Part shown: positions 46,866 to 54,824 of the stretch, piece after piece | How the letters are laid out: every line of letters starts with the position of its first letter | How positions within the stretch are numbered: the stretch's first letter is position 1 | NCBI GenBank assembly: GCA_027623315.1 | Contig: JAQBYD010000005.1 | Coordinates: forward strand, 43,002-107,001 | DNA length: 64,000 nucleotides | Direction of reading: 5' to 3' | From: Verrucomicrobiota bacterium | GTDB taxonomy: Bacteria > Verrucomicrobiota > Kiritimatiellia > CAJWTS01 | Made by a program: the position numbers and the translations under genes | The notes under the pieces: model-generated | Told to the model about the DNA's origin: nothing | What the model saw: the letters and a program-made list of their open reading frames with translations, nothing else | Database searches by the model: none

Positions 46866-47251
46866 TCGTTTTGGATACACATGCCTGGGTATGGTATGTG
46901 GACGACCCCTCGCAGTTTGCTCCCAAAACGCTTGCATCCATTGAGGCCTCCATGGCGAAGGGCACAGTCTATGTGTCCAGCATTAGCATCTGGGAAATCC
47001 TAATGCTGGAAAGCAAGAGCCGACTCAAATTCGGCGTGCCTGCAGATGTCTGGCTGGATCGCTGTGATGCAACCGGTTTGTTCAATTATGTGCCGGTGGC
47101 GAATGCAATCAGTCGTCTGGCTGTCTCGCTTGGGTTGCACGGAGATCCCGCGGACCGATTCATCGCCGCTACGGCTGTCTATCTGGGTGCCACACTCGTC
47201 ACGAAGGACCGCAGGCTGCGAGCTTCACGCAAGATCACGACACTTTGGTAG
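46847..47251 (+). CDS. vapC: VapC-like PIN-domain toxin
   Basis: A putative tRNA- or rRNA-cleaving Mg-dependent ribonuclease. The 134-residue protein has the four acidic PIN positions in a normal context: VLDTHAWVWYV (Asp), SISIWEILML (Glu), HGDPADRFIAATAVYLGATL (Asp) and VTKDRRL (Asp). The start is ATG 46847 (19-bp overlap with the antitoxin) or GTG 46862, which would give a 4-bp GTGA overlap. Active-site residues look intact, so the toxin may be functional. Confidence 0.88.
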   Translation: MGCRRVIVLDTHAWVWYVDDPSQFAPKTLASIEASMAKGTVYVSSISIWEILMLESKSRLKFGVPADVWLDRCDATGLFNYVPVANAISRLAVSLGLHGDPADRFIAATAVYLGATLVTKDRRLRASRKITTLW

Positions 47252-47309
47252 ACTTACTGGGGGCATTCGGGTCAGTCCCCGTTCCACTCTTTGTTGACGG
47301 AGGCGGCGC

Positions 47310-47987
47310 TTACTCGGTAATCGCACCCCAGGGATACTCCTGCTCAAAGGCGTACCCGACCTGTTCTTTAGGATTGGGTAAGAGAAAGAGGGCGGCATCG
47401 CCCAAACCGTAGATGCTCCGCCCGACACCGAACCACAGCCCCTTAACCAGACCGATCGGCGCTCCGATCAAGCCGTCGTCGCAGACTCCCCTGTAAATTT
47501 GGCCCGGCACTTCCAGCACGCCTAAAAACCCGTTGCTGACGCCCCTGATGATCTTGCGGGGATACGGCATCAGGCCTTCCTTCAGACTGGGCTTCTTGAC
47601 GCTGTAGCGCTCGCCTTCTTCCCATGCGTACTCCGCATCGAGCGGAATACCGACGCCCTCGTTGCTCTCGGGATTCGCTGACCAGAACGTTACGACTTCG
47701 ACGGCTCCGTAGGTCGTCCTGCCGGCGGCGTGACGAATGCCTCGGAAGAAGCCAAGTACGGTGCCGACTGTCTTGGATAAAAGCGGGTTCTTGATCGCAC
47801 CGACACCAGACTTGTATCCCTTGCAGATCTGCATGGGCAGCTCAACCACACCGGTCACAGTATTGGCGGTACCCCGTACGAGCCGGTGTCCCATGCCCGG
47901 GAGGACTTCATCGGATGCGGCCGCGACATCACCCGCAGTCAGCAGTGCGCAAAGCCCGATCATGCTCAATGTTACAGCTGTCTTCAT
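47310..47987 (-). CDS. Exported two-repeat protein similar to exosortase-associated TIGR04073 proteins
   Basis: From ATG 47987, after a GAGGGGG site, the 225-residue protein has a signal peptide (MKTAVTLSMIGLCALLTAGD) and two homologous halves. The first has MGHRLVRGTANTVTGVVELP...GRTTYGAVEVVTF and ends LDAEYAW; the second has YPRKIIRGVSNGFLGVLEVP...GRSIYGLGDAALF and ends FEQEYPW. The pattern 'RG.aN...G..ElP' with 'GR..yg..e..tf' and a final 'EY.W' is that of TIGR04073, known from exosortase-containing Verrucomicrobia and relatives, usually with one unit of ~120 residues. Function unknown. Confidence 0.75.
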   Translation of the reverse strand: MKTAVTLSMIGLCALLTAGDVAAASDEVLPGMGHRLVRGTANTVTGVVELPMQICKGYKSGVGAIKNPLLSKTVGTVLGFFRGIRHAAGRTTYGAVEVVTFWSANPESNEGVGIPLDAEYAWEEGERYSVKKPSLKEGLMPYPRKIIRGVSNGFLGVLEVPGQIYRGVCDDGLIGAPIGLVKGLWFGVGRSIYGLGDAALFLLPNPKEQVGYAFEQEYPWGAITE

Positions 47988-48116
47988 TTGGCCCCCTCTA
48001 TTGTTGTACGTCATTCATTCTCCTCGATGCGTGGAGCCTACGCTGCCGGCCAGAGAAAACAAGCCGTGATGCCGGGCGAAGTCCATTCGCGAGGCGCGTA
48101 ACCCGCAATCGTTTGC

Positions 48117-48202
48117 CGTAATCGTCGCCCGTAGTCGTGTCCCGAGAGAACCCGGTGCGACACCGGTTCAGATTCGGCCGACGACTACGCGCGACGATTA
48201 CG
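48117..48202. repeat. 86-bp palindromic intergenic element
   Basis: CGTAATCGTCGCCCGTAGTCG at 48117-48137 is complementary, with one mismatch, to CGACTACGCGCGACGATTACG at 48182-48202, and AACCCGGT/ACCGGTT forms a stem between. Nearby 48281-48311 carries GCCCACGAATCACGTGAATCC, related to the palindrome at 17963. Apart from these, 48.0-48.3 kb holds no gene that I can see. Confidence 0.7.
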
Positions 48203-48344
48203 CGTGACGATACTTGCCGGGCCGAAGACGCGCAACGCGAGCACCGGTGGCGCGGTTGACCTGGAATTTCCCAGATTCTGGCCCACGAATCACGTGAATC
48301 CACACGAATTTACAGCGGGAGCCAGGGGCAGGCAGACCTAGAAT

Positions 48345-48620
48345 CTAGAGTTTAGAGCGTTGCAGAGCGTCCGTGATGGCTGCGACGCGACGTTTGAGCG
48401 ACGGGGATTGAGCCATCTGCCTGGACAGAGATTGACGTTGCTTGCCGACTGAGCTTTGGCTCTGAGATCCGAAGTGCCGAGCGACCTCCCGCTGTATGCA
48501 GCCGCTCAGGCGGCAGCACAACTCGACCGCCACAGCCTTGACGAGTCCTGCCCGTCTGCCGTGATACCGGAGGTCGTCCGCTGGGACATCGAATGCCCTG
48601 GCTACGGCTGTAACGGATAA
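48345..48620 (-). pseudogene. C-terminal remnant of a REP-associated transposase-like (RAYT) gene
   Basis: On the minus strand a frame with no start reads VARAFDVPADDLRYHGR, then KAVAVELCCRLSGCIQREVA, RHFGSQSQSSVGKQRQSL and LKRRVAAITDAL. This helix-turn-helix region matches the C-terminal domain often attached to Y1-type REP-associated transposases (pattern 'V.v.lcr.lsG.s..eig..fG.s.s.Vs...'). The catalytic HUH/Tyr domain is missing, so it is a fragment, consistent with the nearby REP-like repeats. A DnaA-like C-terminal HTH would look similar. Confidence 0.5.
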
Positions 48621-48686
48621 CGTACAACGGACAACTATCCCGCTTCTCCCCTTGACTAGTTTCGGGCACAGCCTGAAACTAGCCGT

Positions 48687-50225
48687 ATGCTAGCTAGAAT
48701 CAACTCGGGGGCGGTGTATGGGGCGGATGCCTATCCGGTTGAGATCGAAGTGAATGCGGCCTCGGCCGGGGATCCGCAGACGGTGATTGTGGGCCTGCCT
48801 GACGCGGCGGTGAAGGAGAGTAAGGATCGCGTTCATACCGCCATCCACAACTCCGGCTACATGAATCACAATGGACGCGTTACGGTCAACCTGGCCCCGG
48901 CGGACATCAAGAAGGAAGGCCCCAATTTCGACCTCCCGATCGCAATCGGCATGCTGGCTGCGACGGGCGAGATCGACTTCGAGACACTCGGCAATTGCGC
49001 CATCATCGGTGAACTCGCGCTTAGTGGTGAGGTCCGTCGCATCAAGGGCGTGCTCCCGATTGCGATGCGCATGCGCGCAGAAGGGATCCAGCGCATTCTC
49101 GTCCCGTCGCCTAATGCAGACGAGGCGGGCGTTGTAGAGGGTATCGAGGTCTACGCTATCGACAACTTGCGCGAGGCGGTCGAGTACCTGCGCAACGACC
49201 GCAAGCTACAGCCGTACATCGTCGACCCCACCGAGATCGCCACGTCGTTGATCACGGCGCAGGCGGACTACTCGGACGTCAAGGGCCAGGAGACGGCCAA
49301 GCGGGCTTTCGAAATCGCTGTGGCCGGGGGACACAATCTGCTCGCGATCGGCCCGCCCGGGACCGGCAAGTCGATGCTGGCCAAGCGCATTCCGTCGGTC
49401 CTGCCACCGCTGACGCTCGAGGAAGCCCTTGAAGCCACGCGCATCCATAGTATCGCCGGGACGCTGGAGCCGCACCAGGCGCTGGTGTCGCGGCGTCCGT
49501 TCCGCGCACCGCATCATACGATCTCCGACGCCGGTCTGCTCGGTGGTGGCACGCATCCCATGCCCGGCGAGGTGAGTCTCGCGCATCGCGGTGTCCTCTT
49601 TCTCGATGAGCTTCCCGAATTTCACCGCAACGTGCTGGAGGTCTTGCGTCAGCCGCTCGAGGACGGACGCGTCACGATCTCGCGCGCCGCGGGGTCCGTG
49701 ACCTTCCCGTGCGAGTTCATGCTCGTGGCGGCGATGAATCCCTGTCCATGCGGTTTTTGGGGAGACCCGAAGCGTGAATGCCGCTGCTCTCCGACCAAGA
49801 TTCAGAACTACCGCAACAAGATCTCCGGCCCGTTGCTGGATCGCATCGACATCCATGTCGAGGTGCCGGCGATTTCGTATGATCAGCTCACCACGCTGCA
49901 GTCGGGCGAGCCGTCCGCGGCGGTGCGTGAGCGGGTTGTTGCTGCACGGAATGTGCAGCAAGAGCGCTTCGCCGCCATGCAGGGCATGCATTGCAATGCC
50001 GGCATGGATTCCAAGACCATGCAGACCCACTGCCAGCTCGACAGCGAGAGCCAGGTCCTGCTCAAGGCGGCCATCACCGAACTCCACTTCTCCGCCCGCG
50101 CCTACGACCGCATCCTGCGCGTCGCGCGCACTATCGCCGACCTCGACCACGCCCGTTCCATAGGGGCCGAGCATATCGCCGAGGCCATTCAGTACAGGAG
50201 CCTCGATCGCCAACAGTTGATGTAG
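48687..50225 (+). CDS. yifB: YifB/ComM-family Mg-chelatase-like AAA+ ATPase
   Basis: A hexameric helicase-like ATPase that in Vibrio aids branch migration in natural transformation. The 512-residue protein has the N-terminal Lon-protease-like fold ([37 protein letters not shown]), Walker [35 protein letters not shown], Walker [12 protein letters not shown], a zinc-like [17 protein letters not shown] and a C-terminal domain ending [20 protein letters not shown]. Its presence along with comF hints at DNA uptake, not proven here. Confidence 0.94.
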   Translation: MLARINSGAVYGADAYPVEIEVNAASAGDPQTVIVGLPDAAVKESKDRVHTAIHNSGYMNHNGRVTVNLAPADIKKEGPNFDLPIAIGMLAATGEIDFETLGNCAIIGELALSGEVRRIKGVLPIAMRMRAEGIQRILVPSPNADEAGVVEGIEVYAIDNLREAVEYLRNDRKLQPYIVDPTEIATSLITAQADYSDVKGQETAKRAFEIAVAGGHNLLAIGPPGTGKSMLAKRIPSVLPPLTLEEALEATRIHSIAGTLEPHQALVSRRPFRAPHHTISDAGLLGGGTHPMPGEVSLAHRGVLFLDELPEFHRNVLEVLRQPLEDGRVTISRAAGSVTFPCEFMLVAAMNPCPCGFWGDPKRECRCSPTKIQNYRNKISGPLLDRIDIHVEVPAISYDQLTTLQSGEPSAAVRERVVAARNVQQERFAAMQGMHCNAGMDSKTMQTHCQLDSESQVLLKAAITELHFSARAYDRILRVARTIADLDHARSIGAEHIAEAIQYRSLDRQQLM

Positions 50226-50305
50226 CCGAGCCGTCTCCTGATGGACGGTGGCCACATCGAATTCGGCCTGCCCTGAGCCTGTCTGAGGAACTACCACATG
50301 AGAAC

Positions 50306-50403
50306 GGGCAGGGACAGACCCCGATCCGAGAAGCTCAGCAGTGTGGCCTTGCAGCGAGGAGTTGCCGTTCCTCAGCGGATTTGGGGAAGTTGAGGTCTGT
50401 CCC
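50306..50403. repeat. ~98-bp GGGACAGACC-ended element, copy 2
   Basis: GGGACAGACC at 50311-50320 and GGTCTGTCCC at 50394-50403 are perfect inverted ends. The core (GAGAAGCTCAGCAGTG, TTGCAGCGAGGA, CGGATTTGGGGAAGTT) matches 46371-46470. It abuts the next palindromic element at 50405. Confidence 0.7.
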
Positions 50404-50404
50404 G

Positions 50405-50626
50405 AGCGCGGCTGAGATAAGAGACCATCAGGATGCGCCAGCATGCTTTGGAGTGCGGCGGCCTGACGCCGCTCTACGTTTACGGATAGCGCCTCGTCAC
50501 AGCGAAACGAGAGCGCTGCCCCATGCTTCGCGCTTCGCTTGCTTCGCAGGGCAAGCAGGTCAGCGCACTCCAGAGCGCTTCGCGCGGGATTGCATCCTAA
50601 ACCACCCCAAACTTAGTGCCATTCGC
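50405..50626. mobile_element. Palindromic MITE/REP-like element, copy 2
   Basis: Close match to 45236-45451 across most of its length: GATAAGAGACCATC, TGCGCCAGCATGCT, GGAGTGCGGCGGCCTGACG, GAGCGCTGCCCCATGCTTCGC and AGCGCACTCCAGAGCGCTTC. The right end (ACTTAGTGCCATTCG) is degraded compared with copy 1. No coding capacity. It fills most of the gap between yifB and the RlmB-like gene. Confidence 0.7.
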
Positions 50627-50718
50627 GTCTGTCCCCGTTCCACACGCCTGCGCACAAAACAGGTGGCAGCCGCGACCGGCACGGATTATGATGTCTGAAG
50701 AAAGGAGCGCGATCCCGT

Positions 50719-51297
50719 TTGGCCAGACACTCAAAGCGACACATTGCACGCGACAATCGACATTCGCGGGGAACGAAATTGGTCCAGCGTGATGAGGTCG
50801 ATCTTCAGGACATCATCAAGTCGCGCAAGGCGCCCTTCTTTCTAGTTCTCGATGGAGTTCAGGATCCTCACAATTTGGGCGCCTGCCTCCGAACGGCCGA
50901 TGGCGCGGGCGTCGATGCCGTCATCGCGCCTCGCAATCGGGCGGTGGGTCTTACGGAGACGGTGTCGCGGATCTCCTGTGGCGCCCTCGAGCGCGTGCAC
51001 TTCATCCAGGTTACGAATATCACGCAGACGCTCAAGGAGCTGCGGGATGGCGGCGTGTGGATCGTCGGCACAGCCGACGGCGCCGAGTCCGCATCGCTCT
51101 ACGACGTCGATTTCACGGGGCCCGTCGCCGTGGTCCTGGGGGCCGAAGAGAAAGGCCTGCGCCGCTTGACGCAGGAGACTTGTGACGTTGTCGTGCGTAT
51201 CCCCATGATGGGAAAAGTCGAATGCCTGAACGTTTCCGTCGCGACCGGGGTCTGTTTGTACGAGGCGTTGCGTCAGCGTAGGGCGCTGGCGACATGA
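50719..51297 (+). CDS. TrmH/SpoU-family rRNA 2'-O-methyltransferase (RlmB-like), short form
   Basis: A SPOUT methyltransferase with motif 1 LDGVQDPHNLGACLRTADGAG-type sequence, motif 2 AVVLGAEEKGLRR and motif 3 IPMMGKVECLNVSVATGV, as in RlmB (23S rRNA Gm2251). At 192 residues it lacks most of the N-terminal L30e-like RNA-binding domain of RlmB; only ~35 basic residues precede the catalytic fold. The start is TTG 50719 with an AAAGGAG site 12 bp upstream; no ATG fits. It could be RlmB or a tRNA methyltransferase of the same family. Confidence 0.85.
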   Translation: MARHSKRHIARDNRHSRGTKLVQRDEVDLQDIIKSRKAPFFLVLDGVQDPHNLGACLRTADGAGVDAVIAPRNRAVGLTETVSRISCGALERVHFIQVTNITQTLKELRDGGVWIVGTADGAESASLYDVDFTGPVAVVLGAEEKGLRRLTQETCDVVVRIPMMGKVECLNVSVATGVCLYEALRQRRALAT

Positions 51298-51495
51298 GTT
51301 TGCATCAGATCGAATGGCAACGCTCCGCGCAGCCGGTGCTGTCGGCCATGACAACGCGCCAGGCTTGGTGCCGCGTGGGGTTATACACCCCGCGTCGGTT
51401 CTGCGACACGATGGCCGCTTCAGGATGTGGTACCGCCACATCGGCCGTGTACGTGAGTCCCTAGGATCGGCGCTCTGCGGCCCGATATGGCGGTC

Positions 51496-51523
51496 CGAAT
51501 CTCCCGAGAAATGCAGTCTTCCT
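51496..51523. repeat. 28-nt repeat shared with the tRNA-Leu region
   Basis: Exactly identical over 28 nt to 19884-19911. The sequence begins CGAATCTCCCGAG and continues into AAATGCAGTCTTCCT. In the 19.9-kb copy the bases just before it (GGAGGTT) complete a tRNA T-arm-like hairpin. The rest of the 51.3-51.6 kb gap holds no gene that I can see. Confidence 0.7.
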
Positions 51524-51575
51524 GTTCTGACGCCAAGCCCCGAGTAAATCGCGCAGACTACCGGAGGTCGCTGGA

Positions 51576-51607
51576 TTCGGGCCTAGGCTTACGCCGAAGG
51601 GTTTTTT
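51576..51607 (+). terminator. Possible intrinsic terminator downstream of the RlmB-like gene
   Basis: TTCGG (51576-51580) pairs with CCGAA (51594-51598) around a loop that itself contains the palindrome GCCTAGGC, and the T-run TTTTTT follows at 51602-51607. The stem is short and it lies ~280 bp after the methyltransferase stop. Confidence 0.4.
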
Positions 51608-51633
51608 ACCGATCGGATTCGCCTATTTTGAGC

Positions 51634-52961
51634 CTACGCGCGATAGAGGTGTTCGCGCGTCAGGGGCTGCTCGGAGACGCCCTTGGCGCTCTGCTTCACG
51701 GCGACCGCCTGGTAAATGCGCAGCGTGCCATCTATGAATCCGAAAGATGAGACGGCGAGGTAGGCGATCCACATGCGGTACCGTTCCTTGCCCACAAGCT
51801 CGATGGCCCTTTCCTGGTTGGCGCAAAGGTTCTTGCACCAGTGCTTGCAGGTCAAGGCGTAGTGTTCGCGCCATGATTCCACGTCGCGCAGATCAAAACC
51901 GCACTGTTCCAGGATTTGAATGGTATGTCCGATATCGTCGAGCTCGGAACCAGGAAAGACGTATTTCAGACAGAAGCGTCGCAGGGCCTTGGTCTTGTTG
52001 CGCTTTCGCTTGCTCGCACGGTGTCGCCGCGTGATGCCGTGATTCAAGACCATGCCGCGATCGCGCAGCAACGTATTGATCTTGCCGAAGTATGCGGGGT
52101 AGTTGGCGATGCCGACGTGTTCATACATGCCGATGCTGGAGATCTTGTCGTACTGTCCTTCGAGTGCGTTGTAATCCTTCAGCTCAATCGTCACACGGTC
52201 CTGCAATCCGAGGTGCTCGATCGTTGCTTGCGCGAAATCGAACTGTGCCTGTGAGAGCGTGACCCCGTGCGCCTGCGCGCCGTAGTGCTGTGCAGCGTGG
52301 CAGATCAGCGCGCCCCATCCGCAGCCGATATCGAGAAACGTCTCACCTTCTTTGAGTTGCAGCTTGCGGCAGATCATGTCCAGCTTGTCCTTCTGCGCCT
52401 GCTCCAGCGACCCGTCCGGAGTCTTGAAGTACCCGCAGGAGTACACACCATCCCGGGATCGAGGAACTGCTGGTAGAAATCGTTGCTCACGTCGTAGTGG
52501 AATTGCACGAACTGCTCGTTGTCGCGATCGGACTCGAAGGTGCCCGGCCCTTCGTAGGTGATGCCGCGACTGGCCTTGACCTCTTTGGAGGATGAGAATA
52601 GCAAGGGCAGCGCATTCCTGAGTAACACGAGCTTGTTGAAGGACTTGAGTTTCTTCTTGTCCTCGCGGGTCAGCCCCTCACGAAGCACTTCGAGGAAGGT
52701 GTAGATGTCGCCGCCGTGGAAATCGATGTCGCCGGATACATATTGGAGCAGCACGTTCTCCAGCGTGGGCTTCTTCAGAATTGCTCCCAGGATCCCGGCG
52801 CGATTGATCGACAGGAAGAAGCGTGGGTCCACGTCGCTGCCCAGTGGGACCACGCTGCCGTCCCACAGACGGACCGAGATACGCGTGTTGAGCAGGCCGC
52901 CCAAATGTTCGAGCACGCGACGTGTGGCCTCGAGGTTGCGGTTGTGTGTTGGCCCCGGCAT
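51634..52961 (-). pseudogene. cfa: Cyclopropane-fatty-acyl-phospholipid synthase with a 2-bp frameshift
   Basis: Two minus-strand frames together make a full ~440-residue CFA synthase. The N-terminal part (52961 down to ~52445) has YVSGDIDFHGGDIYTFLE and QFVQFHYDVSNDFYQQFLD; the C-terminal part (52446-51634) has YSCGYFKTPDGSLEQAQKDK, the SAM motif DIGCGWGALICHAA, and FPGSELDDIGHTIQ. The break lies in GTGTGT (ACACAC, 52443-52448 on the plus strand), where one GT too many replaces the expected PGM-V-YSCGYF. All other motifs are intact, so the shift is recent, a phase-variable tract, or a sequencing error. Confidence 0.85.
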
Positions 52962-53110
52962 GGTCCCGGCGACTTTGTGCGAAACCCGACGCGGTTAGCG
53001 AGCCAAAAGACGGAGCGGGGGAGACGCCTTCCGACTCGAGCAGGAGTGTGCTTTCCATCGGGGCTTGACGGGGATTCGGTGCAACGATGGAATACGCCCG
53101 ATGTCGTGCG

Positions 53111-53151
53111 GTATGTGGGTGTGTGAGTATGTGCGTATGTGAGTATGTGGG
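53111..53151. repeat. TG-rich tandem simple repeat
   Basis: A ~41-bp run of GTATGTG-like units (GTGTGAGTATGTGCGTATGT and similar) with roughly 10-nt spacing in the gap between the symporter and cfa. It is a low-complexity tract with no coding or RNA feature recognised. Confidence 0.6.
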
Positions 53152-53204
53152 AAAGATCGGAAATCGACGAAGCTTGCGACCATTAACGCCATCGGGAAGA
53201 CCGA

Positions 53205-54824
53205 TCAGGCGCGGCCCTCTCTGGGACCACGCAGCGCGTTGACGCCGAGTGCGACCAGGAAGCCGGTGGTGTTTCCGATGACGGGCCACAACAGGAAGTT
53301 GATCTCTGTGCGCATCATCAGGTAAAGGCCGGCCGTGGCAGCCAGAAATCCGATCAGGGCCGCGGATGCCCGGATGCGGATTGGTATTAAGGCCAGCGCG
53401 ATCAGGCCGAGAACGCCATTGGTGGTAACGGCCATCAACTTGCCCCATAGGATTTGGGCGTATTCGGTCTCCATGAAGGCCAGCCCCATCAGGATGGCGA
53501 GGATGCCCCAGAGCAGCGTCAGGCGCCGGGCCACAGCCAGCACATCTTGATCGGTCGCCTTCTGCTTTGCGAAGCGTTGCCAGAAGTCCTCAACGCAAAC
53601 CGTAGACGCCGAGTTCATGGCGCTGTCGATGCTCGACATGGCGGCCGCAAAGATGGCCGCAATGACCAACCCGGCAACGCCCGCCGGGAGTTGATTCACG
53701 ACGAAGAAGGGGTAGATCGGGTCCGCTTTGCCAGGCAGGCCGATCTCGGGATGCGCCGTGTAGAATGCAAAGAGCGCGGTGCCAATGAAGTAGAAGATGA
53801 AGCCGATCGGAATGTAGGCGATGATGCCGATCCAGATACTGCGCCGGGCATCCTCGGTCGAGCGTGTCGTCATGTATCGTTGCGCAACATCCTGCTGCGT
53901 GCCGTAGATGCGGATCGTCTGGAACAACGTCTCCAGGATCAGCCACAACGACGTGATGCGCGTGAGATCCAGCGAAGGCTCCACGATCCGGAACTTGTTG
54001 TGCTCCAGCCCGATTGCAAGAAACTGCTCCACGCCAAGGTCGCTAAAGATGAAGCCCAGAGTCACAAACGCCCCGAGAACGAAAATCACGACCTGGATCG
54101 CGTCGGTCCATACCACCGCCTCGATCCCTCCGATGACAGTGTAGATCGTGATCACAATACCCATCACGATGATGCATGTGGGCAGCGGGACGCCGGTCAC
54201 GGTGTTGAAGGCCAGCGCCGGCAGGTAGAGCACGAGACCCATGCGGCCGATGGCGAATACGATAAAGCTGCCGGCCGCGATCATGCGCACCGAGGCGCCG
54301 ATGCGCTCTTCGAGGAACGTGTAGATGCTGGCGGTGCCTGTCTTGCGATAGTGTGGCAGCACGAAGCGTGTGACCACGACCGCGGTGATCACCAGGAATG
54401 GAAGCTGAACCATGTAGGTCCAATCGTGTTTGCCGTATGCCATGCCCGGCAATCCCATCATGGTCAGTGCCGAGAGGTAGGTGCCGAGAATAGAGAGGCC
54501 GACCACGACGTGGTTCATCCGACCCTCGGCGATGAAGAACCCGCGTGCGCTTTGAACGCGGCGCCCACACGCAAGACCCACGCCCAGCATAAGGGCCAGG
54601 TAGGCGGCCAGCACCAGGAGGTTGACGGTGCCGAAAGGCTTCGTCTCGGCGGGGCCCTGCGGCTGAATCGGAGCCACGTCTTCTGCCACCGCCAGGCCGA
54701 CCCCGCCCTGCACCGGATGCGCGAACATGCGCGCGATGTCGGTGGGGCCGAAACCGAGGCAGAGCAGGATCGCGAGAATCGCCCCCAGCGAGATCGCCAG
54801 GCCCAGTAACGCGTTACGAATCAT
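53205..54824 (-). CDS. Sodium:solute symporter (SSS/SLC5 family)
   Basis: An inner-membrane sodium-coupled transporter. From ATG 54824 (MIRNALLG), 4 bp inside the upstream StnA-like gene, the 539-residue protein has an extra N-terminal helix and linker (~1-70), then the SSS core with about 13 helices: RRVQSARGFFIAEGRMNH, ILGTYLSALTMMGLPG, ASIYTFLEERIGASVRM, VIGGIEAVVWTDAIQV, YGTQQDVAQRYMTTRS and AAAMSSIDSAMNSAST. The substrate cannot be assigned. Translational coupling to the redox genes suggests that it feeds or accompanies the same pathway. Confidence 0.92.
   Translation of the reverse strand: MIRNALLGLAISLGAILAILLCLGFGPTDIARMFAHPVQGGVGLAVAEDVAPIQPQGPAETKPFGTVNLLVLAAYLALMLGVGLACGRRVQSARGFFIAEGRMNHVVVGLSILGTYLSALTMMGLPGMAYGKHDWTYMVQLPFLVITAVVVTRFVLPHYRKTGTASIYTFLEERIGASVRMIAAGSFIVFAIGRMGLVLYLPALAFNTVTGVPLPTCIIVMGIVITIYTVIGGIEAVVWTDAIQVVIFVLGAFVTLGFIFSDLGVEQFLAIGLEHNKFRIVEPSLDLTRITSLWLILETLFQTIRIYGTQQDVAQRYMTTRSTEDARRSIWIGIIAYIPIGFIFYFIGTALFAFYTAHPEIGLPGKADPIYPFFVVNQLPAGVAGLVIAAIFAAAMSSIDSAMNSASTVCVEDFWQRFAKQKATDQDVLAVARRLTLLWGILAILMGLAFMETEYAQILWGKLMAVTTNGVLGLIALALIPIRIRASAALIGFLAATAGLYLMMRTEINFLLWPVIGNTTGFLVALGVNALRGPREGRA

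Noticed and set aside
49206..50444. 412-codon minus-strand frame opposite yifB
   Set aside because: Shadow of the yifB gene that runs into the downstream repeats.
53454..54809. 451-codon plus-strand frame opposite the sodium symporter
   Set aside because: Strongly charged, His/Asp-rich translation typical of the reverse frame of a membrane protein gene.
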